64,000 bases of DNA from JACDER01 sp963842575 (GTDB lineage Bacteria; Actinomycetota; Thermoleophilia; Gaiellales; Gaiellaceae), in contig CAWJGS010000006.1 of assembly GCA_963842575.1 (NCBI GenBank), positions 124,001 to 188,000 on the forward strand, in the 5' to 3' direction. Below are positions 42,123-52,745 of this stretch, piece by piece. A program made the position numbers and the translations under genes. The first letter of the stretch is position 1. Each line of letters opens with the position of its first letter. Under the pieces are notes generated by a model. It had not been told where the DNA came from and did no database searches. It was given only the letters and a program-made list of their open reading frames with translations.

Positions 42123-43928
42123 TTGGCAAGCAGATTTCTGGAGCGGATCGAGACTGGGCCTACGGTCGTCGCCGACGGCGGGATGGGTGCCCTCATCTCC
42201 GCCGCCGTGCCCCGCCTGCGCTGCCCGGAGGAGGCCAACCTGCGCGCGCCCGACGCGGTCGTGTCGCTGCACGTCTCCTTCATCAACGCCGGCGCCGAGC
42301 TCATCGAGACCAACACGTTCGGCGCGAACCGGCGCAAGCTCGCGCAGCACTTCCTCGAGAACGACTTCGAGCAGATCAACTCCACCGCGGTCAAGCTCGC
42401 GCGCAACGCCCGCGAGACGACCGGCCGCGACGTCTTCATCGCCGGCTCGATCGGGCCGCTGGGCGAGGTCGCGACCTCCCGGGTGCGCCGTGAGGAGTTC
42501 GCCGAGCAGGCGCAGATCCTCGAAGGCCGCGGCGCCGACCTCTTCATGGTCGAGACGTTCTACGACCTGGACGAGCTGTGCGACGCGGTCGAGGCGGTGC
42601 GGGGCGTCTCCTCTCTCCCGATCGTCGCGCTCATGACGTTTGACGACGGTGCCGAGACACTTGCGGGCGTACGGGCGAAAGAGGCGGGCAAGCGGCTGGC
42701 GGAGATGGACGTCGTCGCGATGGGCGCGAACCACGGCGCGGGCCTCATGGCCGCGCTCGCGGCGCTCGACGAGATGTCGAGCGACGGCAAGCCGCTCGCC
42801 GCGCTTCCGAACATCGGGCTTGCCAGCCTGGCCGGCGGCCGCGTCATCTATCCCCATGCCACGCCGGAGTACTTCGCCGAGTTCGCCGCCCATGCGCGCG
42901 AGCTGGGCGCCAAGATCCTGGGCGGATGCTGCGGGACGACCCCGGCGGAGATCTCCGCCATCCGGGCAGCGGTGGAGGAGGAGCGCAAGCCCCGCGCCCG
43001 GCTCGACTTCGAGGAGCGGGAGCTCGTGGTCGCACTCGGCGAGGAGCAAGCTGAGACGGGGCTGGCGCGCGCTCTCCGCGAGGGCGAGTGGGTCGTCTCG
43101 ATCCAGCTCGACCCTCCGCTCGGCGGCAACATCGGCGGGCTCGTCGAGCTGTCGCAAGCGCTGAAGGACTCCGGCAAGGTCGGCTTCGTCGACGTCAACG
43201 ACAACGCCGGCGCGCGCGCCGGCATGAACGCGATCATGTTCTCCGCCGCGATCGAGCGCGCGACGGGGATCGAGACGATCCCGCACCTCACGACGCGTGA
43301 CTACACGATCATGGGGCTCGAGGCGGTGCTCTTCGGGGCGCAAGCGGAGGGCGTGCGGAACGTCCTCGCGGTGACGGGAGACCCGCCCGAGGTCGGCGAC
43401 TACCCGGGCTCGAGCGGGATCTTCGAGATCGACGCGATCGGGCTCACGCGCCTGATGGCGCAGCTGAACCGCGGCGAGGATTTCAACGGCCGGCCGATCG
43501 ACGCGCCGACGTCCTTCTACATCGGCGTCGCCGTCAATCCGACGGCGGACGACCTCGACCTCGAGCTCGACCGTTACCACCAGAAGATCGAGGCCGGCGC
43601 GCACTACGCGATGACGCAACTCATCTTCGACCTCGACCTGCTGGACGCGTTCTTCGACCGCTTCGGCGGGCCCTCGCCGATCCCGGTCATCGTCGGGATC
43701 TGTCCGATCTGGAGCTACCGCTTCGCACTGCGCCTGCACAACGAGCTGCCGGGGATCGTCGTCCCGGAGAAGCTCCAGGAGCGCTTGCGCGACGCCGGCT
43801 CGAACGCGCCGGAGATCGGAATGGAATACGCGAAGGAGCTGTACGAGGCCGCGAAGGAGCGCTCCGCCGGCGTCTATCTAGTGGCTCCCTACCGCCAACC
43901 GCTCAACATCCTCCACCTGATCTCCTAG
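42123..43928 (+). CDS. Bifunctional homocysteine S-methyltransferase / methylenetetrahydrofolate reductase
   Basis: A 601-residue fusion. The N-terminal methyltransferase domain (about 1-285) has VVADGGMGALIS, LIETNTFGANR with a zinc Cys position missing the usual Cys, and ILGGCCGTTPAEISAIR with the paired zinc cysteines. The C-terminal domain (about 310-601) is a MetF-type TIM barrel: SIQLDPPLGGN, HLTTRDYTIMGLEA, NVLAVTGDPPEVGDYPGSSG (folate/FAD contacts) and YAMTQLIFDLDLL. It makes methyl-tetrahydrofolate and uses it, or S-methylmethionine, to form methionine. TTG 42123 is preceded by GGGAGGAAG at the proper distance. Control is by the SAM riboswitch upstream. Confidence 0.92.
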   Translation: MASRFLERIETGPTVVADGGMGALISAAVPRLRCPEEANLRAPDAVVSLHVSFINAGAELIETNTFGANRRKLAQHFLENDFEQINSTAVKLARNARETTGRDVFIAGSIGPLGEVATSRVRREEFAEQAQILEGRGADLFMVETFYDLDELCDAVEAVRGVSSLPIVALMTFDDGAETLAGVRAKEAGKRLAEMDVVAMGANHGAGLMAALAALDEMSSDGKPLAALPNIGLASLAGGRVIYPHATPEYFAEFAAHARELGAKILGGCCGTTPAEISAIRAAVEEERKPRARLDFEERELVVALGEEQAETGLARALREGEWVVSIQLDPPLGGNIGGLVELSQALKDSGKVGFVDVNDNAGARAGMNAIMFSAAIERATGIETIPHLTTRDYTIMGLEAVLFGAQAEGVRNVLAVTGDPPEVGDYPGSSGIFEIDAIGLTRLMAQLNRGEDFNGRPIDAPTSFYIGVAVNPTADDLDLELDRYHQKIEAGAHYAMTQLIFDLDLLDAFFDRFGGPSPIPVIVGICPIWSYRFALRLHNELPGIVVPEKLQERLRDAGSNAPEIGMEYAKELYEAAKERSAGVYLVAPYRQPLNILHLIS

Positions 43929-44381
43929 CGCTCGGGCCCACGCGGCCGCACGCTCGAGCTCGCCGTCCTTCAGCGGTCCTTCCGTTCCGTGGACGAAGAA
44001 GCTCTCGGGCTCCGCCACCAGCTCGAACCCGTGTTGGCGCAGGCGCTTCGCGATGCCCTTCGCCGCCGATCCCGTCAGGAACGCCGGCTTCTCGAAGCGC
44101 GTGTCGAACGCGGCCGCCCGGCCGGTGCCGTGCGGCAGCTCGTCCAGCCAGTCGCGCACGCCGTGTCCGTCGGTCCCTCCCTGCTCGACCGCCGCCTTGC
44201 GGCTTCGCTCGCTCGGAAGCCCGTGTACGTGCGTCGGCGCGCCCACGACGAGCAGATCGACCTCGTCCAGGTCGACGGGGTCTCCGGCCCAGAGGACCTC
44301 TGTGTCGAGCTCCGTGGCGATCGCCTCCGCGATCAGGCGCGTGTTTCCGAACGACGACTCGCAGATCACTGTCGCTCTCAT
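43878..44381 (-). CDS. Flavodoxin-family protein
   Basis: A 167-residue protein with an N-terminal FMN phosphate loop ICESSFGNTRLIAEAIAT, LLVVGAPTHVHGLPSERSR as the 60s loop and AAAFDTRFEKPAFLTGSAA as the 90s segment. It matches the flavodoxin domain proteins common in actinobacteria that lack a fused partner. The 3' end overlaps the convergent methyltransferase/reductase gene by 51 bp, which is long for coding tails and may indicate antisense effects. FMN binding is well supported, and the electron partner is unknown. Confidence 0.85.
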   Translation of the reverse strand: MRATVICESSFGNTRLIAEAIATELDTEVLWAGDPVDLDEVDLLVVGAPTHVHGLPSERSRKAAVEQGGTDGHGVRDWLDELPHGTGRAAAFDTRFEKPAFLTGSAAKGIAKRLRQHGFELVAEPESFFVHGTEGPLKDGELERAAAWARALGDQVEDVERLAVGSH

Positions 44382-44456
44382 CTCTGCCTCCTTTGTCCTG
44401 CTGCAAGCACACCACGGCGGGCGGCGAAGGTCATCCGTGAAAGCCCGGATCCCGGG

Positions 44457-45591
44457 TCAGCGAACGCACGGGCCGGTGGAGACCTTGCGCCGCGCGTGCG
44501 CGAGCGCCTGGCGGACGATCTGCGGCGGGACGCCGTAGCCGCCGGTCTCGCCCACACGAGCGGCGAACATCGTCGACTGGACGGCGCCGCGCGCGTCCAC
44601 GGCCGGGCCACCGGAATCGCCGTGCTGGATCTTCCCGCGCAGGCTCGTGATGAGCCGCGAGACCGGCCCGTGGCCGTACGCGTCGTCCGTGCTGATCCGC
44701 GCGGTCTCGCCGATCCGGCCGGCCTCGACGTCGAGCGGACCGTTCCCGGGGTAGCCCATGAGCGCCACCGGCGTCCCCGGCCTGGGGTCGACGAACCGGA
44801 GCGGGCGCGCCTGCAGGCCCGGGACGCGCAGGACGGCGACGTCGTTCCGTGAGTCGAATGCGTATGCCTGCGCGTCGAGCGGGAGGTCACCCGGTGCCTG
44901 GACGGTGGTCGAGTCCTCGCCGGCGACGACGTGCGCGGCGGTGACGACGAGGCCCGGGCGCGCGACCCAGCCGCTTCCGGCGATCCCGAGCCCGCACGCG
45001 TTCCCGAGCACCTTGACGACGCTCGGCGCGGCCTCGCGCACACCCGGCCGGTTGAGGACGGCCGGGTTCGGCGGCGGGCCGATCGCCAGAGGGCCCTCGA
45101 TCGCCAGCAGCGGGTCGATCCGCGCCAGCGCATGCAGGACGGTCGAGGGCGGCAGGAGCTCGTTCAGCTGCCGGACGATGAACGAGCGCTGCGCGTTCTG
45201 CCGGAGGTTCGTCTGCCCGGGGATGAGGAGGACGACCGTGCCGAGGACCCACACGACCGCCAGCCCGGTGGCGGCGCCGATGAGGACCCCGCCGGCGGAG
45301 TCCACGGCCCGGAGCGGCTTGAGCCGCATCGACGAGCGCATCCTGCCCCCGAGGTAGCTGCCCGTGGCCTCGAGCACGATCGCGCAGAAGATCGCCCCGC
45401 CGAGTGCGAACAGCGTCGTGTAGCGCGAGGTGTTGCCCGCCGGAAAGGAGATACGGGGCGAGCCGAGCGCCGAGCAGCGCGCCGCCGACGATCCCGGCGA
45501 GGGAGAGCGCGGCGGTGAGGAGACCTCGGAAGTAACCTGCGACCGCGAGCAGCGCGACGAGCGCGAGCGCGATCCAGTCGAAGAGGTTCAC
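44457..45591 (-). CDS. MarP-like membrane serine protease with CvpA domain (one frame break)
   Basis: An N-terminal CvpA-type region of four membrane helices begins at ATG 45591 (LFDWIALALVALLAVAGYFRG and continuing). The frame changes near 45440 in a GGGC run; the continuation TSRYTTLFALGGAIFCAIVL completes the helices. A periplasmic trypsin-like domain follows with VVTAAHVVAG (His), FDSRNDVAVLRV (Asp) and IQHGDSGGPAVD (Ser). The layout equals mycobacterial MarP, which confers acid and oxidative stress resistance. With the break repaired the length is about 377 residues, as expected for the family. Confidence 0.88.
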
Positions 45592-45636
45592 GAGGCCAGG
45601 CTACTGGGCGGACCCGTCGCTAGACTTCGTCCGCTC

Positions 45637-45710
<74 letters not shown>

Positions 45711-45964
45711 TTGCGAATGCGCTGGAAACGGCGCAATTCGGGTTGCGGCGATCTCGCTTGACTCAGCTCTTGGCCCATCAAGGTAAAGGCGAGCCGTAAC
45801 GCGACATTCACATGTGGCCGAAACCAGCTCGGCCGAGCCCCATGGGTCGAAAACTTACTCACTGTTGCGCACATTTCCTGGTGATAACCCATTACAATCG
45901 CTGCCACAGGGGAGCGAGGCCCGAGCGGTCACGAACCACGCCCCTCTGACTGCGGAAGGACACT

Positions 45965-46627
45965 TTGACTGCGGCACCCAATTCGATTCTGATAATCGAA
46001 GACGACGCTTCGCTGCGTGAACTCGTCGCGACCCTGCTGCGAGGCGCCGGCTACACAACCGTCGAGGCCGAATCCGGCGAGGACGGGCTCGAGCTCGCGC
46101 GGCAGGGTCCACCGAGGCTCGTATTGCTCGACATCAATCTGCCGGGAACGAGCGGGTATTCAGTATGCAACGAGCTCCGACAGACGCTCGGGCAGCGGCT
46201 TCCGATCATCTTTCTTTCCGGCGAACGGACCGAGCCCTTCGACCGAGTCGCCGGCCTCCTCATCGGCGCCGACGACTACATAACGAAGCCATTTGATCCG
46301 GACGAGCTCGTCGCCCGAGTGTCGCGCATGCTCGAGCGTTTGGACCTGCAGCCTCCGCAGCCACTCGATGCCAACGGCTTCGGGTGGACACCGCGCGAGT
46401 TCGAGGTGCTCGGACTCCTCGTAGAAGGGCTCTCTCAGCCGGACATCGCTGCGCGTCTCTGCCTGAGCCCGAAGACGGTCGGGACGCACATCCAGCGGAT
46501 CATGGGGAAAATGGGTGTCAAGAGCCGTACGCAAGCGGTCGCCATGGCCGCACGCGAAGGCCTGTTCGATCCCCTCCTGCGGGAAGCACGCGTAGACGAT
46601 GGTCACCAAGCTCTTCACTCCTCGTAG
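45965..46627 (+). CDS. Response regulator with LuxR/GerE output domain
   Basis: A 220-residue NarL-type response regulator. The receiver domain has the acidic pair EDD, the phospho-acceptor D56 in LVLLDINLPG, Ser in IIFLSGE and K108 in DYITKPFDP. The output domain contains LTPREFEVL-like WTPREFEVLGLLVEGLSQPD and LCLSPKTVGTHIQRIMGKMG (HTH). Translation starts at TTG 45965 after a GGAAGGA site. A TACAAT at 45893-45898 could be the promoter -10. No histidine kinase gene is adjacent, so it is an orphan regulator; the surface-protein genes downstream are possible targets. Confidence 0.9.
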   Translation: MTAAPNSILIIEDDASLRELVATLLRGAGYTTVEAESGEDGLELARQGPPRLVLLDINLPGTSGYSVCNELRQTLGQRLPIIFLSGERTEPFDRVAGLLIGADDYITKPFDPDELVARVSRMLERLDLQPPQPLDANGFGWTPREFEVLGLLVEGLSQPDIAARLCLSPKTVGTHIQRIMGKMGVKSRTQAVAMAAREGLFDPLLREARVDDGHQALHSS

Positions 46628-46782
46628 GCCACCCTCGATGCGGAGAACGTCCGCTACCACCTGAACGCTCGTACCAGAAGGTCCGTCGCTCGCCGGGGCT
46701 TTCCTCGCTCACGAACCCTCGCCTCCATCAGGACCTGAGCCCGCGCCGTTGCACCAGTCCTCGGAGTGGATACGTCGAGACT

Positions 46783-47242
46783 TCAGTGGGCGATAGCGAT
46801 CTGGCCGCGGATCTCGCCCGCAGGATTCTTCCGTGTTCGGACGGTGACATAGGTCCGCGCGCTGCTCATCAAAGCGACCTCACTGGGTGACGTATACGCG
46901 CTACCGTGCGCGCCCGACGAGCACGGCGAGCACAGATGGAAGAGGGCGGCCCCATGCTTGCCCGGCATTCCCCTGTGGATGTAACCGCTCGTCGCGCGCC
47001 CACTCAGCTTGCTGAAGGTCAACCGCCAGGTCAGGCGGTATCCCTTCTTCGTCTTTGTCAGGGTTCCGCTGAAACGGCCGGACGCTTTCGTGAAGTTTGA
47101 CAGTGCCTCGAGGCACCACCTGCCCGGCCGTTAGCCGCGCCTTCACGTTGATTGTCCCCTGGCTATCGGCGCCGGCCGCACTCACCACTGCGAGCGCGAG
47201 GGCCGCGAAGCCACCTGCTATGACCCCGGATTTCACCTTCAA
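46783..47242 (-). CDS. Secreted CHRD-domain protein (one frame break)
   Basis: A signal peptide (SGVIAGGFAALALAVVSAAG) leads into a CHRD domain. After INVKARLTAGQVVPRGTVK the frame changes near 47100, continuing FTKASGRFSGTLTKTKKGYR, LTWRLTFSKLSGRATSGYIH and AGEIRGQIAIAH. HRG near the metal-like GYIHRGMPGKHG and the paired CSPCSSG cysteines are characteristic. Start is TTG 47242 with GGAGG 10 bases upstream. CHRD (chordin-like) proteins are extracellular with unknown function in bacteria. The 155 bp between this gene and the response regulator show no feature. Confidence 0.82.
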
Positions 47243-47318
47243 AGTTTTCTGTCCTCCTTGCTGCTTCTCGCCTAGTACGAGGCGAACCGATTACTCTCGA
47301 GAGGATGCCCGAAACGGG

Positions 47319-47348
47319 AGGGGAGGAGGCCCGAAGGCCTCCTCCCCT
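47319..47348 (-). terminator. Strong hairpin terminator of the Ig-repeat gene
   Basis: GGGGAGGAGGCC-CGAA-GGCCTCCTCCCC is a perfect 12-bp stem with a stable CGAA loop, placed 15 bp after the stop codon of the large repeat protein gene (minus strand). Confidence 0.85.
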
Positions 47349-47363
47349 TGACCGCAGTCTCGC

Positions 47364-50300
47364 CTACTTCTTGACGAGATCCAGTCCTTGCGTGGAACCT
47401 GCGATCCCAGTGGTCGCGAAGTCGAAGTGCACGGTCGGCGGACTCGGCGCCGGCCTGTTCTTCACGGTGCTGGTGTCGTACTTGATCCCGATGTAGAACG
47501 TGCCGGTTCCGGTGAACGTAACCGCCACCGCTCCGGTTGCACTGTTCTGCGTGATCGTACCGTTGACCTTGGCGCAGCTCGAGTTGAACACGGAGCTGCC
47601 GCTCGCGACGCCGAAGCTGTATCCGGCCTGCGAGGACGTTTGCGTGATCGTGTACGAACCGCCGTTGGTCACCTTGATCCAGTAGAAGAACACGCCGGGG
47701 TTGACCTGGTTGATCGTCCCCGCGCCCGGACCCTTCAGCGAGTACTGCAGCTGGCTGAGCGTCGTCCGCAGTGCCAGTGGAGAATTGCTGGCAGGTCGTG
47801 GCCGTAGGCGTGATCTTGCTGATCACCGGATTGCTGATGACGAGCGTCTCGTCGTGGCATACGCTCGAGGCGCTGTTGTTGTTGGCGTCACCGGTGTAGA
47901 ACGCCCGCCAGTAGAACGTGCCGGCGCTGTTGAACTGCACGCCGTCCGAGCGGGGGCACGATGTGGTTGGTGACGGTCTTGTCACCGGCGTCGTTGCCAC
48001 CGGGGGTACCGACGGTGCCGGCTGGCAAGAAGCCAGAGACGAGTACCAGCGGTACTTGACCGTTCCACCCGCAGTCGCGGTTGCACCGGTGAGCGTGGAC
48101 GTGTCGTTGACCGTGTCACCGACCTTGCCGGCTCGAGTTCGACAGCGTCGTCGCGATCGAGGGCGAGTTCGGCGCGACGACCAGCGTCTCGTCCGGTGCA
48201 GGCGCTGGAGGCGCCGTTGTTGTTGGCGTCACCGGTGTAGAAGGCCTGCCAGTAGAACGTGCCGGCGGAGTTGAACTGCAGCGCGTCCGACGGGGGCACG
48301 ACGTCGTTGGTGACGGTCTTGTCACCGGCGCTGTTGCCACCGGGGGTACCGACGGTGCCAGCCTGGCAGTCGCTCAGGCTCGAGTACCAGCGGGTACTGA
48401 CCGTTCCACCCGCGGTCGCAGTTGCACCGGTGAGCGTGGACGAGTCGTTGACCGAGTCACCGACCGTGACCGGCTCGACTTCGACAGCGTCGTCGCGATC
48501 GAGGGCGAGTTCGGGCCGACCACCAGCGTCTCCGACTGGCAGGGGCTGGACACCGGGCCGGTGTTGTTCGCATCACCCGAGTACGTGGCCTGCCAGTAGA
48601 AGGTGCCGGCCGAGTTGAACTGCATGCGAGTCCGAGTCGGGGGCACGACCGTTGGTCATGACCGTCTTCGGAGCCGGCGTCACGCCGCACGATGCGTGCA
48701 CTGGTCGTCCGAGTAGACGGTGTACGTGACCGTGCCACCAGCGTCCGAGGTTGCACCGACTGAGGGTGGACGAGTCGTGCACCGAGTCACCGACCGAGAC
48801 CGGTCGAGCCGACAGAACGCGTCGTCATCGAGGGCGCGTTCGGGCCGACCACCAGCGTCTCCGACTGGCAGGGGCTGGAGACCGGGCCGGTGTTGTTCGC
48901 ATCACCCGAGTAGGTGGCCTGCCAGTAGAAGCGTGCCGGCCGAGTTGAACGCGAGCGAGTCCGAGTCGGGCACGACCGTTGGTGACCGTGTTCGGTCCCG
49001 GCGTCACGTCCGCCACAGTCGAGCACTGGTCGTCCGAGTAGACGCGTACGAGATCGTCCCACCGGCGTTCGAGGTCGCACCGACTGAGCGTGGCCGAGTC
49101 GTGCACCGAGGTACCGACCGTGACCGGTCCGAGATCCGACAGACGTCGTCGTCATCGAGGGCCCGTTCGGACTGACCACCAACGTCTCCGACTTGCAAGC
49201 GCTGGAGACCGGGCCGGTGTTGTTCACATCACCGGAGTAGGTGGCCTGCCAGTAGAAGGTGCCGGCCGAGTTGAACGTGTGCGAGTCCGAGTCAGGGGCA
49301 GCACCGTCGCTGACCGCGTTCGGATCCGGCGTCACGTCCGCCACCAAGCTCGAGCACTGGTCGTCCGAGTAGATCGCGTACGAGATCGTCCCACCGGCGT
49401 TCGAGGTCGCACCACTGATCGTGGCCGAGTCGTGCACCGAGGTACCGATCGAGACCGGGCCCAGATCCGACAGCGTCGTCGTCACCGACGGGCTGTTCGG
49501 CCTGACCACCAACGTCTCTCGACTTGCAGGCGCTGGAGACCGGGCCGGTGTTGTTCACATCACCGGAGTAGGTGGCCTGCCAGTAGAAGCGTGCCGGACG
49601 AGTTGAACGTGTGCGAGTCCGAGTCAGGGGCAGCACCGTCGCTGACCGCGTTCGGATCCGGCGTCACGTCCGCCACCAAGCTCGAGCACTGGTCGTCCGA
49701 GTAGATCGCGTACGAGATCGTCCCACCGGCGTCCGAGGTCGCACCACTGATCGTGGCCGAGTCGTGCACCGAGCGTACCGATCGAGACCGGGCCCAGATC
49801 CGACAGCGTCGTCGTCACCGACGGGCTGTTCGGACTGACCACCAACGTCTCGACTCGTGCAAGCGCTGGAGACCGGGCCGGTGTTGTTCACATCACCGGA
49901 GTAGGTGGCCTGCCAGTAGAAGGTGCCGGACGAGTTGAACGTGTGCGAGTCCGAGTCAGGGGCAGTCACCGTCGCTGACCGCGTTCGGATCCGGCGTCAC
50001 GTCCGCCACCAAGCTCGAGCACTGGTCGTCCGAGTAGATCGCGTACGAGATCGTCCCACCGGCGTCCGAGGTCGCACCACTGATCGTGGCCGAGTCGTGC
50101 ACCGAGGTACCGATCGAGACCGGGCCCAGATCCGACAGCGTCGTCGTCACCGACGGGCTGTTCGGACTGACCACCAACGTCTCCGACTTGCAAGCGCTGG
50201 AGACAGGGCCGGTGTTGTTCAGCATCACCGGAGTAGGTGGCCTGCCAGTAGAAGGTGCCGGACGAGTTGAACGTGTGCGAGTCCGAGTCAGGGGCAGCAC

Positions 50301-52540
50301 CGTCGCTGACCGCGTTCGGATCCGGCGTCACGTCCGCCACCAAGTCGAGCACTGGTCGTCCGAGTAGATCGCGTACGAGATCGTCCCACCGGCGTTCGAG
50401 GTCGCACCACTGATCGTGGCCGAGTCGTGCACCGAGGTACCGATCGAGACCGGGCCCAGATCCGACAGCGTCGTCGTCACCGACGGGCTGTTCGGACTGA
50501 CCACCAACGTCTCGACTCTGGCAAGCGCTGGAGACGGGCCGGTGTTGTTGCACATCACCGGAGTAGGTGGCCTGCCAGTAGAAGGTGCCGGCCGAGTTGA
50601 ACGTGTGCGAGTCCGAGTCAGGCGCAGCACCGTCGCTGACCGCGTTCGGATCCGGCGTCACGTCCGCCACCAAGCTCGAGCACTGGTCGTCCGAGTAGAT
50701 CGCGTACGAGATCGTCCCACCGGCGTTCGAGGTCGCACCACTGATCGTGGCCGAGTCGTGCACCGACGTACCGATCGAGACCGGGCCCAGATCCGACAGC
50801 GTCGTCGTCACCGACGGGCTGTTCGGACTGACCACCAACGTCTCGTCCTGGCACACGCTCGAGGCGCTGTTGTTGTTGGCGTCACCGGTGTAGAACGCCC
50901 GCCAGTAGAACGTGCCGGCGCTGTTGAACTGCACGCCGTCCGACGGGGGCACGATGTGGTTGGTGACGGTCTTGTCGCCGGCGCTGTTGCCACCGGGGGT
51001 ACCGACGGTCCCGGCCTGGCAGTCGCTCAGGCTCGAGTACCAGCGGTACTTGACCGTTCCACCCGCAGTCGCGGTTGCACCGGTGAGCGCGGACGTGTCG
51101 TTGATCGTGTCACCGATGTTGCCGCGTCGAGCTTCGACAGCGTCGTCGCGATCGAGGGTGAGTTCGGGCCGATGACCAGCGTCTCGTCCGAGCACACGCT
51201 CGAGGCGCTGTTGTTGAAGGCGTCACCGGTGTAGAACGCCCGCCAGTAGAACGTGCCGGCGCTGCTGAACTGCACGCCGTCCGACGGGGGCACGATGCCG
51301 TTGGTGACGGTCTTGTCACCGGCGCTGTTGCCACCGGGGGTACCGACGGTGCCGGCCTGGCAGGAAGCCAGGCGTCGAGTACCAGCGGTACTTGACCGTA
51401 CCGCCCGCGTCCGCCGTTTGACCGGCGAGCGCTGACGTGTCGTTGATCGTGGCGCCGATCGCACCGCTCGACGCCGACAGAAGCGTCGTGATCGTCGGCG
51501 AGTTGATGTTGCGGGCGTTATGGAAGGTGCAGCTGGCATTCGTCGCCCCGCCGGCTGCTGCGATGACCGAGGCTGTCGCTGTGCTGTTGGTGAAGGTGCA
51601 GTTGGTGCCATTACCGGAGGCGAAGTGGTAGCCGTTCAAGCTCGTCTCGGTGATGGTGTAGCTGCCGGTATTCAGGCTGGGGAACTGGACGGAGCTCTGT
51701 CCACTCGCTGGGCACAGGGGCAAGGACACATTGTTCGGATTTGGGCTGATGTTGAAGCACCAATGATCCGGCGTCGCAGTTCCGCTATCGACGACTTTTG
51801 TGACCAGGATGTTTGCGAGCGCGATGATGCCGCCTGGATTGATGCCGCCCGTAACGGCACCTCCTTCTCCGCCCAGCCTCATCTGAAGACTGCCGCCGGG
51901 GAAGAAGCTCGCGCTCTTACCAACCGCAACCGTTGGATTGGTATCGCCGGCTTTCGCCAGATGACCCACCCCAATAGAGGAAGGTATTTCCAGCGCCGAA
52001 TCGTGTTGAACTTAACGACGGTCTCCCGCTGGGTCGGGCTCGTGCAACGTACCCTGGCCCCGTCTCGGTGACGCTCGTAATCGTCATGTTCTCGCCGCTG
52101 GAAGGTGCCCGCCGGCCAGGCGCCGGCAACCGACGATGAGCTGATCGTCCCGTGAGTTGGTGCGGGCGGATTGCCCGCATTTCGGCTCGTGTCGAACGGG
52201 GCGAGCCGCGTGTAGCCGTAAGGGCCGGTGGGCGGAGCATTCTGGAAGTCACGGCAGAGGGTGAAAGTGTGCGGGTTGCCGGAGGGCGGGACGTTGGTGG
52301 AGAACTCGACTCGGAAGGGGATGACCTCACCCTCCTTGTAGTTCGAGTTGTTGCATTTGGAGTGTCCCGCTGATCCACGCCGCCACCCGAGGACTAGTCC
52401 GCCACTCCACCAGCTGGGTGCTGGCGGCATGCCCAACCGCGGGAAGGACGAGGGCTACCGCGACTGTGGCCGCGGCGAGGAGGAGACCGACGAAGGTTTA
52501 CGCCCCCGCGCGTGCGAGGTCGTAGTCGTCGGTGCCTCAT
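47364..52540 (-). CDS. Very large secreted Ig-like repeat protein (many frame breaks)
   Basis: A coding region of about 5.2 kb, interrupted by more than ten single-base shifts, encodes roughly 1,700 residues. A proposed ATG at 52540 leads after one indel to a signal peptide (TFVGLLLAAATVAVALVLPA). An N-terminal domain (CNNSNYKEGEVIPFRVEFST) and a prealbumin-like segment (GSYTITETSLNGYHFASGNG) follow. Eleven Ig-like units then occupy about 47.8-51.5 kb (motifs SAGTFYWQATYSGDVNNTGP and SAGTFYWRAFYTGDANNNSA, each with a Cys pair). A C-terminal domain contains GGSYTITQTSSQAGYSFG and ends in GLDLVKK. There is no LPXTG, so surface retention is not explained. An adhesion or structural role is inferred. 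Confidence 0.8.
47800..51500 (-). repeat. Eleven tandem ~330-bp repeats encoding Ig-like domains, two subtypes
   Basis: The conserved sequence CAGTAGAAGGTGCCGG and its variants recur near 47907, 48246, 48594, 48921, 49249, 49577, 49914, 50246, 50576, 50907 and 51245, spaced about 330 bp. The first two and last two copies encode subtype A (YRWYS, GGNSAGDKTVTN, WRAFYTGDANNN); the middle seven encode subtype B (YAIYSDDQC, DVTPDPNAVSDG, WQATYSGDVNNT). Copies from about 49.2 to 50.9 kb are nearly identical, indicating recent expansion or gene conversion. Confidence 0.9.
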
Positions 52541-52607
52541 GTGGGGAATGCTGGGCACAGGGAACGTCGCCTTCTGTGCAGGGACCGCCTGTGCACGGCT
52601 CCTGTTC

Positions 52608-52745
52608 GGCAGCGCCGCTAGGCGCCGTCGCTTGTCGTACTCTCATCAAGTTCTCCTCTCGTCCGCAGGTACCGTTGGGCAGCACCGGTTGGCGCCGCCG
52701 CGTGTCGTACTCTCGTAAAGGTTCTCCTCTCGTCCGCAGGTAGCC
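52608..52745 (-). repeat. Tandem 70-bp duplication in the leader of the Ig-repeat gene
   Basis: Two units with a period of 70 bp share TGTCGTACTCTC and TTCTCCTCTCGTCCGCAGGT plus a GC-rich hairpin whose arms differ but still pair (GGCGGCGCC/GGTGCTGCC in one unit, CGGCGCC/GGCGCTG in the other). Read on the minus strand each unit has a GAGAGGAGAA ribosome-site-like sequence. In the inner unit it is followed by an ATG (52646) opening a short frame MRVRQATAPSGAA; in the outer unit the corresponding codon is ACG. Confidence 0.75.

Noticed and set aside
42042..43739. A 565-codon minus-strand frame opposite the methionine-synthesis gene
   Set aside because: Arg/Asp/Val-rich shadow; it would also span the riboswitch sequence.
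47800..51500. CRISPR array or satellite interpretation of the tandem repeats
   Set aside because: The period is about 330 bp, units encode a continuous Ig-like domain and there are no short repeat-spacer units.
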